DNA of 64,000 nt from Tremella fuciformis (Eukaryota; Basidiomycota; Tremellomycetes; Tremellales; Tremellaceae): assembly GCA_032768795.1 (NCBI GenBank), contig CP136492.1, forward strand, positions 930,001 to 994,000, written 5' to 3'. The notes below the pieces were generated by a model, which did no database searches, was not told the origin of the DNA, and worked only from the letters and a program-made list of their open reading frames with translations. Shown here one piece after another: positions 34,112 through 45,722 of this stretch. How positions within the stretch are numbered: position 1 is the first letter of the stretch; each line of letters starts with the position of its first letter. A program made the position numbers and the translations under genes.

Positions 34112-36710
34112 ATGTTCGGCTTCGGGGGCTCGTCTCTTGAAGAGACTATCGAGGTGCATCGAGGCATCAAGCTTCCCAAGCGAAGAGGCTATGGTCGCAA
34201 CTTCGATCGCATAGCCGGGTTCGTCTTCCTGGGCGTGACCGCTGTCTACTTCGTGGCTACGGGCTACATCTTCGTCGATGTGCTGGCCAACCTCGACGAG
34301 ATCGAAGATTTTGACGGGGATCTCACAGGCCTGGCGAGCAGTTCGACAATCACAAAGGCGCGATCGCTTAGCGTGCGCGCCGACTCATCCACCAGCGCTA
34401 CGGGAACGAGCTCGAGCACGTCCTCCAGCCTCAAGTTCGACACGTAAGCTGAGCTCGCAGAGACACGGCGGGACTGAGCAGCAGAGCAACCTACGAAGGT
34501 TTCATGGCTGCCACAGCAGCATCTTTCGGTCTATGTGTTGGTTACGCATTGGTGAGTACCCACCCATTTGCTATGTATGTCGTGCAAATGCTCACGTCGG
34601 TCTCAGTTCATCGCGAAATGGCCCAAGTCCGTCATGTATCTGGCGCCAATTGTTGCCATGTTTTTTCTGGCAATTGTATCTGCGGGCACGTTTGCGAAAT
34701 GCGAGTCTGTCATTTCAGCTGATGGCACTCAGTGGCCTTGATCAAGGGCGGTGCGAATGGTACAGCTTATGCCCCGGTTCACAGGACGACTGCGCTGAAA
34801 GTACAGCTGCCCCTATCGCCGGTGTCGCCGCCATCCTCGCTTTAGTCATGGGAGCGGCGATATTGTTGATGCGGGAGAGAGTCAAGCTGGCAGCTCACTT
34901 CTTATCTTGGAGCATGCGAATCATGTGATGGCCGGCGACTCGGTCGAGCCATACATGCTGATCTACAGTTGGCCAGATTCGAAGACCCGGAAAGAGAAGG
35001 GATACAGCATTCATTGGGGTGTCTTTGGCTTCATATGCTTAGGTGAGTCGAAACACGACATACATGAATGTCAGAAGAGTGAAACCTTAGGAACACTTTG
35101 GCAGTTCGCACTGGCGATGTGGAACGCTGCCGCAGTGATAGCCGCCTTTCTTCGCTGGGAGCCTGGTCAAGCTGGTGGGTCAAGCATCCTCCCTGTTGTG
35201 GTGTTGACTTGGCAGAGTGTACTTCGGCACTATGCCATTGGTACACTATCATTCCCTTGATTGTCCTCATCTGCATGGGTCACGCATGGATCGCCGGCGT
35301 AAGCAGCTCTTGTTCTCACGCATCTACTGCCAAGCTCACTCAAGTGTAGCTGTCGTCAGTGATAATCCGTGCTACAGTTGCCGGGGGCCCATATGGCGGT
35401 TTCTACTATTACGACAATGTAGCTTACTGGAGCTGCCGACATGCTTTCCGCAAAGTCATGAGTCGTGTCGGTACTTTGGCAGTTGGGGGCATCCTGGTTG
35501 ACATCGTGGAAGCTCTTCATTGGCTCATCTCTAACCTATGTCGTGAGTGACATACTTGTTCCTCAAGCATGATGATGCTGACGTGTTCAGGTGGACTACT
35601 GGCATGTCTTGTGGGTGCTAAACAAGATTTATTCGGATATGCTGAGTTTTACAGCTGCGCGGGGTCTTGAAGATGCTCGAGAACGCGTTGGAGGTGTTCA
35701 ACCGTTGTGAGTGCATACTGTAGTCAATTGGAGACCTGAGACGTGCTGACATGCAGATGTTGTGTGCGTAATGTCTCCTACCTTGACAAGTGATTGAACT
35801 GATGCGGGGCTTTCAACAGCATCTTCTTCGGTCAGTTCTCTTTAGAGGTAATTTAGGTTCCGGCTGAGACAGCCAGCCGTTGGCAACCCATGTGGACCCG
35901 ATGGTGGCAAGCCAGTGGAGAAAGAAGCCCACGCAGCCAATAAAGAAGCTGGAAAGTATCAGCCCGACGCCGAGGGGAATCACGACTACTACATGCCATT
36001 CGAAGAGACTTACGTCAGTTCAATCAGCTTACACTGGGTCACAGATGCTTAGCTCGCAGTTCGAAGCTGCCAGACATACGCTCAAATTCTTCACTGCCGG
36101 GGTGTTGCACAAGCATTCTCGTATGAGACGAAAGTACGGCGTGATTGGTGCCGCCAAGCGGGACAAGGGTAAGTCGAGTGCTCACATCGCAGGTCTCAAT
36201 GGCTCACTGAGTAGGCATAGCCGATCTTGTCAATGACGTCCTCGTCAAAGGGGGTTGGTCGTCTACTCTGGCCGGCGGCGATAAGCTGATCATCAAGCTC
36301 TGCAGATGGGAACACTAGTATTCAGCACAATCGCAGCAGGACTTGCGTTCATCTTCATTGAGAGTGAGCATGAGACCCTCATGAGACATGTGGCCTGCAA
36401 GCCTGATGATGTGCGCAGTCATTCCCGACACTCAAGCGGCGGATAGCGCGGGCCATATGTAAGACGCCTTCCGGGTGCAACTTCGCAGCAAGCGCAGACT
36501 GACGTGTAGCCTCGTCATCATCTACGCCTTCTTCCTGACTTTTGTGCTGTCGTACACTCTGTGCTCAGCTCTGGTAGGTAATGTTGCCTATCAACCGATA
36601 CAGTGTCTGATCTTCAGTCGGCGGGAATCGATGCCCTTTTTGTCTGTGTGGCCGAGTGTCCAAAGTCAGCTTTCCCCTTATGGATATCTTGCTGGCAGAT
36701 CTTAAGCTGA
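34112..36710 (+). CDS. Choline-transporter-like (CTL/Pns1) membrane protein
   Basis: About a dozen exons. The start MFGFGGSSLEETIEVHRGIK leads into a membrane segment (IAGFVFLGVTAVYFVATGYI), a Ser/Thr-rich outer loop, then a series of hydrophobic exons: AATAASFGLCVGYAL, PKSVMYLAPIVAMFFLAIVS, GGPYGGFYYYDNVAYWSCRH, SRVGTLAVGGILVDIVEALH, LKMLENALEVFNRY, SQFEAARHTLKFFTAG, VNDVLVKGGW, TIAAGLAFIFIE, LVIIYAFFLTFVLSY and SAGIDALFVCVAECPK. The order 'AFG...LRML', 'LE..L.FNRYAY', 'F..AA..T..L', 'ND' and the final 'AIDTLF.CF.E' is that of the CTL/Pns1 family. Several junctions (35.5-36.4 kb) remain uncertain, and the stop at 36708 depends on the last splice. Substrate is not shown; yeast Pns1 itself has no clear choline transport role. 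Confidence 0.55.
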
Positions 36711-37140
36711 TCCACCAGTATGCTCAAGAAAAGAGATCTTGAGACGTATAACGTAGGCCCAGATGGCCCAGAGAGAACACTTGTTGCTTACGCATCCAGG
36801 TCCTTGTCAAAAAGTACCGCGGCATTTTTGAGCCGGAGCTGTTGCATCCCCAAGACGATACTCGCTGAAGGGTCACCGCGCCACGCTCATAGAGTCGACC
36901 TGATTGCGTTGCAAAATCAGCAGAGACTGTTGTGCTACAATATTTCACATATGTGTGCATGTTGTGGTCGTGTGTTTGTACTGATGTCTGTCGTTATGAC
37001 TTCGGGCAGGCGACGTCTGTATGAATGGTCGCAACATGATTCAGGCGGCTAGATCCGTGCGCCTACCTCTTTAGCTGGCTCCACCGCAACGGAATCTCTC
37101 ACTTGTGGTGAAGATTGGCAGTCATATCTGGAAGGTCTAA
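36711..37140. other. Intergenic stretch between convergent genes
   Basis: No gene seen. Holds the 3' ends of the CTL-like gene and of the gene ending at 37141. Confidence 0.45.
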
Positions 37141-39183
37141 TCAATAGCCACCGAAAGCAGTGCCGGTCCCTGTTGAGGTCGTCGAACCAGGAGGCGCATG
37201 CGCACTCGCAAACCTGCTGAATCGGTTCATCGTTGGAAGTCCTTCATCGACCGCTGGCTCGTGATGGTGAGACTTCCGCCCGGACCGGTTGGCTTGAGTG
37301 CCCCACTTGTCTTGCCAGTTGCCGAAGACCTGTTGGCTCGCAGTAGGTCGCATGTCTGCCTGCTCTAGTCCGTCTTGTGTCTCTTGCTCGATCTCGCGCG
37401 CATATCGATTTCGGAACGTAAATGGCGAGCTTTCCTCCTGTTCCGAGTATGCTTGTTGAGATCCACCCGGATCCGCCTTGGGCGGCGAGGGTTGAAAGAG
37501 CGTGAGCTTGAGACCGCTCGACGAGGGCAGATGGGAAGAAGGACTCGATGTGGGATGAGCGCTGAATCGTGGGGTGTGCTGGATCAGACTTGTCGGGATG
37601 GTGAATTTTGCTGACGTCTTGATCGGATAGACTGTCTTGCGTGAGGCATTGGGCTTGCGCCTTGGTTGAGTGTGTCCGTAAGGGAGAGTTGACCAACCGT
37701 CTCCAACGTCAGTCAGATCGTAAGGATTGCTTGTGATGGGTTGCTTGAAGTGTGAGCTCTGACTGAGCGGTGATTCTTGCAGTTCCTCATAGCCAGTGTC
37801 TCAAATCAGTTTCTAGCAGTGACTGTCCACTCACCGTTCGCGGGGTCGACCAGTTCTTCCAGCCTGGCTCGACTCGCCCGGGCCGTCATAGCCGTCATAT
37901 CTGCCATTCTCTTGGGCTTGGGGTGCGCGAGTCTTGAAACTTGACGGTTAAGAGGTGAGCTGTAAGGAGGCGTGCTTGAGGAATTGGTTTTGTCCCATCC
38001 GCTCGAGATGCGCGTCATTGTAGAAGGCTGTGTAAGGTCACTCTCCCTAGCGACGCGAGGCGTTTCGACTTGACTGAGACGCGGGGTCTCGAGATTTTGG
38101 CTTGGATCTGTCGGTCCAGAGTGGCCGAGGGCTGGCAGTCGGGGCGATGATTCCGAGGACTGCTTGAGCGGCACAGACTTGCCCTCCACGTGGCTGGCGG
38201 ACTCAAAGCATTTTGATCTGTTCGGGTCTAGGGCATAATCGAACAGCCGCTGCGCGCGTGCAGAGGAAAAGGCTTGCATCTTGCGAGGCGGCTGGCTGGG
38301 TGAAGCGTTATTGTTGCCCGTGATCAACTGATTGAGCTCGAGAGGGTTGACCTCAGCGAGAGTATCGTGAATGAGCTTGTTTGGCCCTGACTTCTTCTTC
38401 GTCTTCGCCTTCGTTGGCAGTGACTTCTGTCGTTCGAACCCCTGCAGAAGGGGAAAGTCATCATTGGCACGCGCGTTCTTGGCTGTCGAGTCAGTGCGCA
38501 TTCTAGATTTGTGACAGAGAATCTTCACGAATCCTTTGGAACACGATTGTGTCCGCATCAGTCTTCCCCTTCTGCGTGGAAGCAACCTTCCTCTTCTTGG
38601 CCACCTTCTTCTCGGCCGCCTCGTCTGTGATATCCAAGATCGAACGCTTCTGAAGCTTGGGAACCGGAGCCTGGTCTTCCTCGTCATCGTGGCTGGGAGA
38701 TATCGGCTGCCCATTCGAGTTTCGCCACACTGTGCGCTTCTTTCTCCACCAGGGAACTGTGTTGGGTTTCTTATTGGGGTTTCGCCATGCTTCTGAGCCG
38801 CCCCCGCTCTCCTTACTTGATTTCTTCTTGTCTGCTTCCCTCGCTCGCACAGCTGCTAGAGAGCCGCGGGGAGGCGATGCTGGGCGGCTGGATCGCTCTC
38901 GTTTCTTGATGCTGGTGCTCGCAAGTGTGAGATTGTCCCTTTTCGCTGACTGAGCGAGGGTAAATGGGGTTTGTCTGAACACGGCTTTGTCGTCCCGCAA
39001 ACTGAGGTCGAGGTCGCGTACCAGAGCAAAGTCTCGACCAAGTGACCGAGACATGACTTTTGGATGGCCGAGTTCATCATCTTCCTCGACATCAATATCC
39101 TCATCCAGGTCCGACGAATCTGAGCGGTATCCTATGACCCAAGGTCCGCCATCTTCTTCGCCACCCGAATCACAGTCGGTCAT
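37141..39183 (-). CDS. Unrecognised basic, disordered protein
   Basis: Three exons: 39183 to about 38530, about 38484 to 37835, and about 37790 to 37141; roughly 640 aa. N-terminus acidic (MTDCDSGGEEDGG, DEDIDVEEDDELGHPK), then basic runs with RPASPPRGS, KKPNTVPWWRKKRTVWRN and KKVAKKRKV, likely nuclear signals. The middle has KLIHDTLAEVNPLELNQLI and AQRLFDYALDPN, the only parts that look folded. The rest is Ser/Pro/Thr-rich with many SP/TP sites (candidate CDK or MAPK sites). I do not recognise the family. Head to head with TAF5 over 333 bp, so possibly co-expressed. Nuclear, regulatory or chromatin-linked function is inference from composition. Confidence 0.6.
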
Positions 39184-39516
39184 GGTGAGCTCGTCAGAGG
39201 CGTCGCTGGTCCGACAGGATCAGATTGACTCGACTGATATGTATGGTCTCGAGGTCAGTTGTTATCAACGCAAGACTGCCTTTATGGGGAGAAGGAGGCT
39301 ATTGGTTGAAGAGATAGGTCGTTGCAAGCAAAAAGCAGTCACGACGAGACGGTCCGAGCGCTGCGTTCGGAGCCGAACTCGACCGGTTGAGTGCACTTCG
39401 TTCCTCGCTCCCTCCTTTTGCGTCCTCATCTTGTCTCTGTTACAGGCGCATCCGCTCGTCAGACCCTTCTTGGCAGCATTACTGCACAAGGGAGTTCTCA
39501 GAAAAGCCCGCATATC
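39184..39516. promoter_or_regulatory. Bidirectional promoter, 37-39 kb gene / TAF5
   Basis: 333 bp between two divergent starts, no other gene possible. No defined motif recognised by eye. Confidence 0.4.
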
Positions 39517-42303
39517 ATGGACGATTCTGCCGAGCCTGTCGCTGGGCCCAGCAATCATGCCTCGTCTTCTCGGACCGACGCGAACCTTCTGCGACATTTT
39601 GTGATGAGCTACCTTCAACAGCATGGATTCGACAAAGCGTTGGCCACCTTCAAAGCTGGCATCGCAGATGAGCATGCCGGGGACGGCAATGACGAGTCGC
39701 GTGAGGCGATCTTTCGGGCGCCGGGCCCCGTCGCGATCGAATCCACGTTGAAGCGCAACATCCCTCAGGCTCAGGCGGTCTCGGCGTCGGCATTAAGCGA
39801 GAGGATCACCCCAGACTTCGAGGCTCAAGCCAAATACATAATCGAACAGATGCAGAAGAAGTTTGGAGCAGCAGCAGCCCAGGCCGATGGGGATGACGAG
39901 GTGGCCGGAAACCAGGACAGTCTGCTGGATCCTTCTGATCGCACTGAGGGCTACAGGCGGTTTCGGAGATGGGTAGATCAGGGATTGGACATATGGAGGG
40001 TACGCTCATCAATGATCCAAAGCATCGCGAAGCTCATGCTACAGCCCGAATTGGATGCTTTGGCATACCCCTTGTTTGTCCATACATTTTTGGACCTCAT
40101 GAGCTTCGGCTTCACGCGCGCTGGTGAGAATACCTATGCTCTGCGCAGTCCATCCACTTAGACCCTGCAGCTCGGGGCTTCTTCGAGGCGTATCGTGCAG
40201 CACATTCTGAGCGGCATCCGCAAGCAATCTCGTCATTGGCCGGCATACACGATCGAATGCACGTTTTCAGCAGCGCGATGTGTCAGAGATTTCTGTAAGT
40301 GGCAATCCGTTTCTGGGACACAAGCGGCGCTGATATGTAGCACCGAGAGGTACACTGTTGCTATGTCGCGGAATCCACATGATCTCCTGCTTCAATGGCT
40401 AAGCGGAGCTGGTCCGGACGAGGATTGGGAGGCTGGTCTGCACAGTACCACCGGTCGAGCAAAGGAGGCGATCAAGGCCATCATCTTCAATCGCATTACG
40501 ATCAAAGTGACCGACTCGTCAACTCCACTGGACAAGATTACCCTGTCCGCCTCGTCTGGCCTACTATCCTCCGCTCTCCCTCCTACCGCCTCATCAATCG
40601 AGGGTTTCAACTCAGTCGTTTCTCTCAAGCTCGGGCCGGCTCCCATGACTGAACGCCTCAAAGAACAAGTCATTCGCACTCTGCAGGACGAGGATATGGG
40701 ACCGAATGGACATTCATCGCCGCAGGATCCTAATCCGGATGGACCGAATGGTCACGTCAATGGCGATGTCAACGGCGATGTCGAGATGAAGCCGTTTATC
40801 AAAGTGGAAGAAAGACGCACGCCAGAGATCCATGAGATCAATTTGGAGCCCGACCGGGATCCTGCCTTGATCAGTCCAGAGGAAGGCGAGACTATACCCC
40901 CAATTCCAGCAGTTTTCCGGATCACAGACTTGAAGCGAGAAGTCGAAGCGGTAAGAGATCGCCGAAAAATGATACGGCTCGGTCCGGATCCAGACGCCGC
41001 CGGTCCAAGCACTGCGGTTCTCCCTAGCGTTGTCGCATTCACCCTCTTCGATCGCGGGGAAGGGTAATATTTACTCTCGACGTTCCTGTAATTGCTGATA
41101 GCCAGTGCTACATCGATCGAATTCTCGCATGACTCGTCTCTCATGGCTGTCGGCTCGCCCGAAAGCTGCATTCGGCTATGGAATCTGAAAGGCGAGAAGC
41201 TTCACGCAAAATCTGTCGATCCTTTAGACGGATCTTTGGTGGAAGACGCTGGTCAATCAATGCGAAAACTCATCGGCCATTCGGGTCCAGTCTATTCACT
41301 GTCTTTCGACCCGATCAACGGCTCGGCAGCTGCGCCATCTTCACTTCTCTCCGCCTCGCAAGACGGCACCGTTCGGCTATGGTCTCTGGATACGTACACG
41401 AACCTGGTGGCATACAAGGGTCACGGAAGAGATCCTGTGTGGGATGTGCAGTGGGGACCGATGGGGGCATATTTCGCGAGCGCCAGCCGAGATCGCACGG
41501 CTCGATTATGGTGTTCGGATCGAGTGACTCCTTTGCGCATGTATACTGGCCATCTCTCGGATGTCAATGTAAGTCGAAGCCCCTGGAATACCATGAGGTA
41601 GCTGACTTCATACAGTGCGTGAGATTCCACCCGAATTCCCTGTATCTGGCAACTGGGTCCAACGATTCGTCATGTAGACTCTGGGACGTGCAAAGGGGCT
41701 CGTGTATTCGCCTTTTCCTTGGTCACAGCGATGCCGTCACGACTGTCGCCATAAGTCCCGATGGCAAGACTCTGGCATCTGCAGGGCTCGACAGTTCTAT
41801 CTGGCTTTGGGATCTTGGGTCATCCCGACCCATCAAACAGATGATCGGGCATCAGTCAGCCATCACCTCGCTCTCGTTCTCCGCAGAGTCGTCGATCCTC
41901 GTTTCAGGCTCCTTGGACTCGACTGTGCGATGCTGGGATGTCAAAGCCGCGGGTGGAGAGCGGAGGTCATCTGCGGAAGAGAATCGGAGGGCGAATACAA
42001 ATGCTGCCGACACGCTGCTTACAGAGCATGGAGAGCTGCCGATGGGAGGGCCAGAAAGGTTCTCGTACGACGATGTCAATTCGACGTAAGTATTCTAAAA
42101 GTAGCAGTACGCTCGGGCTGATCTACAGTTCTGACCTCCTTGCTACCTTTGGCACCAAGCGCACGCCCATCTTGAAGACGCATTATACTCCCAGAAATCT
42201 GTGTATGGTTGCGGGGGCTTTTATTCCCCCTGCTGTGCCCGAGTCAAACACGAACGGTCCCGGCCAGACGAACGGTCATGGTCGCTCTCTCAACGGCAGA
42301 TGA
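39517..42303 (+). CDS. TAF5: TAF5, TFIID/SAGA WD40 subunit
   Basis: Scaffold subunit of TFIID and, in yeasts, SAGA. Seven exons: 39517-39999, 40045-40123, 40162-40294, 40341-41063, 41106-41568, 41616-42085, 42129-42303; sum 841 aa. Order of domains is that of Taf5: LisH (LLRHFVMSYLQQHGFDKALA, residues 24-43), NTD2 (YRRFRRWVDQGLDIWR, PELDALAYPLFVHTFLDL, ARGFFEAYRAAHSERH, PHDLLLQWLSG), a charged linker with Asn/Gly repeats (VNGDVNGDV), then six WD40 blades (IRLWNLKG, VRLWSLDT, ARLWCSDR, CRLWDVQRG, IWLWDLGSS, VRCWDVKA). ATG 39517 precedes the LisH by 23 residues. The tail after the last blade carries ILKTHYTPRNLCMVAGAF, conserved in Taf5. Confidence 0.92.
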
Positions 42304-42431
42304 GACTTCGGCGCTAGCGCATGCATCTGGCTTACGTCTACGCACTTGTCCTGCGCGCGGCTCTCGCAAGTATCCAAGTACGGTGATAAATCACGCCCGC
42401 ATGTAAAACGACTGCATGTCACGAAACTAGA

Positions 42432-42956
42432 CTAGGCGGCGGAAGACGGTATAATGCTCTCGTCAAAGCCATTTGTAAGATACTCCGATGAGAAGCCCGT
42501 CCGACTTTGTTGTAAGTGGCTTCGTCGCTCTCTCATCGTTGCCGCGTACGGCTCGTAAGGCATGAGGTCGACATCCCATTGCGGAGGATCAGACTCTCTT
42601 TGCGCCCAATCGCAAGCCCAAAATTGGCCTCGAAATTTGCCGGACTCTGCATTTGTGATTCGGCGAATCACCGTGCGCAATTCGTCCACGCTCTCCCTGG
42701 TTATCCAATCATCGAGAATGGGCTCGCAGCCGACGTCGAGCGCTATATGACCAGCGGCCTCGTCATAGTCCTGACACCACATCAGGGTGAAGGATAAACT
42801 GCCTGGAGTTGCTGAATTCTCGTGATAGTTGACGTCCGCTAACCCGATTTTGTCTTTCGTTGCCACGCTCAGAATGACCGTGTGTTGACTCATGAGTGGA
42901 CCGTTCGGTAGGCTAAAAGCTGCATGCAGCCTTGATTGGCTGGTGATCCTGTCCAT
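42432..42956 (-). CDS. Unrecognised family F, copy 1 (intact)
   Basis: One exon, 174 aa from ATG 42956 (a later ATG at MSQHTV is possible). Family motifs in order: a helix VILSVATKDKIGLADVNYHE, TPGSLSFTLMWC, EPILDDWITRESVDELRTVI, RGQFWACDW, PPQWDVDLMPYEPYA, and an acidic end DESIIPSSAA. The same ordered motifs occur in five more loci up to 48.75 kb. Small, mixed alpha/beta, no signal peptide, no membrane helix; one invariant Trp-x-Cys. No known family recognised. Tail to tail with TAF5 (128 bp between stops). Confidence 0.6.
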   Translation of the reverse strand: MDRITSQSRLHAAFSLPNGPLMSQHTVILSVATKDKIGLADVNYHENSATPGSLSFTLMWCQDYDEAAGHIALDVGCEPILDDWITRESVDELRTVIRRITNAESGKFRGQFWACDWAQRESDPPQWDVDLMPYEPYAATMRERRSHLQQSRTGFSSEYLTNGFDESIIPSSAA

Positions 42957-43572
42957 CGCGCAAGGCTGGCAGTAAGGCAGAGGTTTCGTTATATGGGTGT
43001 GGAAGAACGAGGGCCTAAGACGAGTACTCGAGGAGGGGAGGAGGGGGAAAGCGGGGTGGGGGTGGGGGACGGTGACGGCGACGGCGGCGGCGATGGCGAG
43101 GTCGTGTGAAACCTTTCTTGTGCTCATAAGAGGGCGGAGGAAGAAACCCCCGCCGCCCAGTGTTGCCATTGTCACCATTGTCATAAAATGGGAGCACCTT
43201 TGATGCCTTCGTCTGAAACAGATACATATGGCAGTACAAGGTCGTCTATCCGCAAATGACCTTTCTCTGATCGCCATTTGTTCTTTGTTCGGACACTTGA
43301 AACACTGGATACGCGTAGACTAGCAAACGTGGCTGCTTTGAACCTCGCTCATGCCTCAATGAATCAGATAAAGCCCCCACTCGACGCCAGACATGCATAC
43401 CGACCTGCACCGCGCAACCCCTATAGCATAGGCCTGGACCCCGACCCTGGGATCAGGCCATACAATACACTCAATCGGTCAATGACTGCGAGCGTGGCGG
43501 ACTCAGTCAGTGGTCCCGGCGCATACTTCCTGATCGCTTACTCGTGAATACATAAGAGACGAAAAGAACATC
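42957..43572. other. Leader side of family F copy 1, low complexity
   Basis: Includes a purine-rich tract with GGA/GGC repeats at about 43026-43105. Minus-strand sequence upstream of the copy 1 ATG stays open but reads as low-complexity and is probably 5' UTR. Confidence 0.4.
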
Positions 43573-44064
43573 TCAGCCTTCCGAGAAGAGAATGATACTG
43601 TCTTCAATCGTTGCGAAATCCTCGTTGTTGCCACCGTGTGCCCGATCTTGCATCATCTCCTCATAGGACTCCGTAAGCATGAGAGTTATCTCCCACCTCT
43701 CCGGCTTGTCCTGAGCAGGCTGGTACATCGAATTGCAGGTTCACGTAGGTCCGCGGTGTTTTTCGATCACGAATTCGCTCTTCCTGTCGAGATTCTGGCA
43801 GAGCGCGGTCCTCAGCTCGTTGACAGTGAATCCGGTGATGTATGAGTCGAGAAATGAATCATGTCCCGGTGTCAATGACAAGTAAAACTCTTGCTCAGGG
43901 ATCTCCCCCACGCGTATCAAAGTGAATGACAGGCTTCCCGGTGTAGCAGGATTCCTGTAGTAATTTGTATCCGCTAGAAGAACGTTGTTGTGTACGGCGA
44001 TCCCTTGAATCACGCTGCGGAGGGTAAGCTCGTCACCAACTGAAGACCCCATGTATCCGGACAT
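43573..44064 (-). pseudogene. Family F, copy 2, nonsense at conserved Trp
   Basis: Frame from ATG 44064 (MSGYMGSS) through LRSVIQGIAVHNNVLLADTN, TPGSLSFTLIRV, FLDSYITGFTVNELRTAL and KHRG, then TGA at 43741-43743 region, followed in the same frame by TCNSMYQP, RWEITLMLTESYEEMM and a tail IEDSIILFSEG ending at TGA 43573. In intact copies the position of the early TGA is Trp (RGQFW-AC, KGTYW-EC), so a single TGG to TGA change interrupts an otherwise complete 163-codon frame. It may be recent decay, stop read-through or a sequencing error. No intron of workable size removes the stop without also losing the Cys. Confidence 0.6.
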
Positions 44065-44878
44065 ATCGTCAATTGAGATCCTGTGTCGTGCAGTTGAGAG
44101 AAAGCGGTCTCTGACGGGTGCGAACAAGGTGGCCCTGTTCTTGTACGATGAGTCTCATGTTTTGTCGAGATGAATCGGGTCTCCAAATCCATACGACACG
44201 TTGTCGATTTGCATAATTACCTGGGCCGTTTCAGCTGTGAAGCGGCTAAGTGAGATTGTTCCTTCGATTATGGGGAACGACGGGCTATTTTGTAACCGTT
44301 TCACGCCCAAATCCGCCAAATTGCGCCTCGTAGATGAGCGGTCAGGTCTGACGTCAGTTCATGCCATGACAGCACCGTATGCTCCGTGCGCCGGCGGGCC
44401 GGTCGCTGGATCCGCTGCTCTTATGATGTCCAGCATTACGATTCTGGAGTATGCCAGATTCGTAAAACGATGCTACGGTTGAGATCATACGAGAAGAGCG
44501 CCATCTGTTCCACTCTCGACGTGCAGCATTGCAAGTGTTTTCCCAAATCCGGTGCGAACAAGCCCAGCAAGTGAAACCATGCTCGATGACCGCCGCAAGA
44601 CATGTCATCGTCAACTCTGCTCAGCATACACCATCCTGTCATTGCGTCAACCAGTCACATGATCCGATCGACTGCAACACTCATGCAGTCTGGAGCGACC
44701 GATGACAGTCTTTTGCACTGCACTGTACGATATGGGTTCCAGAAGCACTCGACACTGACCAGTGGACCATATTTGCCAATGATCGTACAGGCCAGCACAG
44801 GATCCCATGTGCGGATACGTCCAATGCATGCTCCTGCTCGTCATATACACGCAAGAATGACGCCCTTGGTCATGGGTC
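44065..44878. other. Intergenic stretch between family F copies 2 and 3
   Basis: No gene seen on either strand. Confidence 0.5.
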
Positions 44879-45367
44879 TCAGATAAAGAAGGGCCCTTCT
44901 CCGTATTGCTCCCAATCCTTAAAAACCGTCAAAACCGTCAAAGGCTTCGAGCGAGCATAGGGATCACGGGCACTGATACACATCTCCCAGCTAGCGCAGT
45001 CGTCTTCGTCGACCTTTAGCGTGCTCTCACACTCCCAGTAAGTGCCCTTTTGCGTTTTGACCACCAGCGGAAACCCCTCTTCGTCTACTACCCTATCAAG
45101 AAAGGACATCAGTTCAGGTCTGCTGTGTCGGGTGATCCAACCATCGAGTAGATGGCTCGGCTCGCCCGCTCTTTCCAGAAGCTCATCCCTCTCAGCCTCA
45201 GTCAGACATTCCATCAAAGTGAAAGTTAAACTTGCTTGGCACCCGTTGTTATTGGCTACAGATGCTTGTGAGTCGTCGATATCGGCCAACAAGATACGTC
45301 TCGCCGAGCCAACGGCTTGGATGGCATCATGCAGAGTATCTGGTTGGGTCGAGGAGACGGACGGCAT
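44879..45367 (-). CDS. Unrecognised family F, copy 3 (intact)
   Basis: One exon, 162 aa, ATG 45365-45367. Motifs: LHDAIQAVGSARRILLADID, ASLTFTLMECLT, HLLDGWITRHSRPELMSFL, KGTYWECES, SWEMCISARDPYARSK and a tail KDWEQYGEGPFFI. It keeps all blocks of the family in the same order and spacing as copy 1. Function unknown. Confidence 0.65.
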   Translation of the reverse strand: MPSVSSTQPDTLHDAIQAVGSARRILLADIDDSQASVANNNGCQASLTFTLMECLTEAERDELLERAGEPSHLLDGWITRHSRPELMSFLDRVVDEEGFPLVVKTQKGTYWECESTLKVDEDDCASWEMCISARDPYARSKPLTVLTVFKDWEQYGEGPFFI

Positions 45368-45722
45368 GGTGCTGTTCGCGAGTGTTGTCAGTCAGTAGTA
45401 TGCAGTGTCAGCGGACGACAATTTCTTTTGGAGCATCGCAAGGAGGATTATAGCTGGGCGATCTCATTCTTGAAGACAGCGCGGGTTCAACTACCACGAC
45501 TGGCGGTTTACACGACGCCGTGGGCTTATGTGAACTCTGCGGGGTTGGCGGCATGGGAAAGGGTCATGCTGCACGTCGACGTGACCGGCGCTCAGCGGAG
45601 GAGAGGTGGATGACCCCGACCAGGTGATGTTGATATTTGATCAACCGCGTGCTGAACAGTGGACTCGCGATTGCTGCGTGATACTCTCAAACGAATCGGT
45701 ACTTCTCACCTTGTCTAGCTTC
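45368..45722. other. Divergent promoter region, family F copies 3 and 4
   Basis: 355 bp between two divergent family members; no other gene seen. Confidence 0.4.

Noticed and set aside
42957..43277. N-terminal extension of family F copy 1 (frame open to 43277)
   Set aside because: The extension is low-complexity and has no counterpart in the other five copies; treated as leader.
43573..44064. Selenocysteine at the in-frame TGA of family F copy 2
   Set aside because: Dikaryotic fungi lack the selenocysteine machinery and the aligned residue is Trp, so nonsense mutation is simpler.
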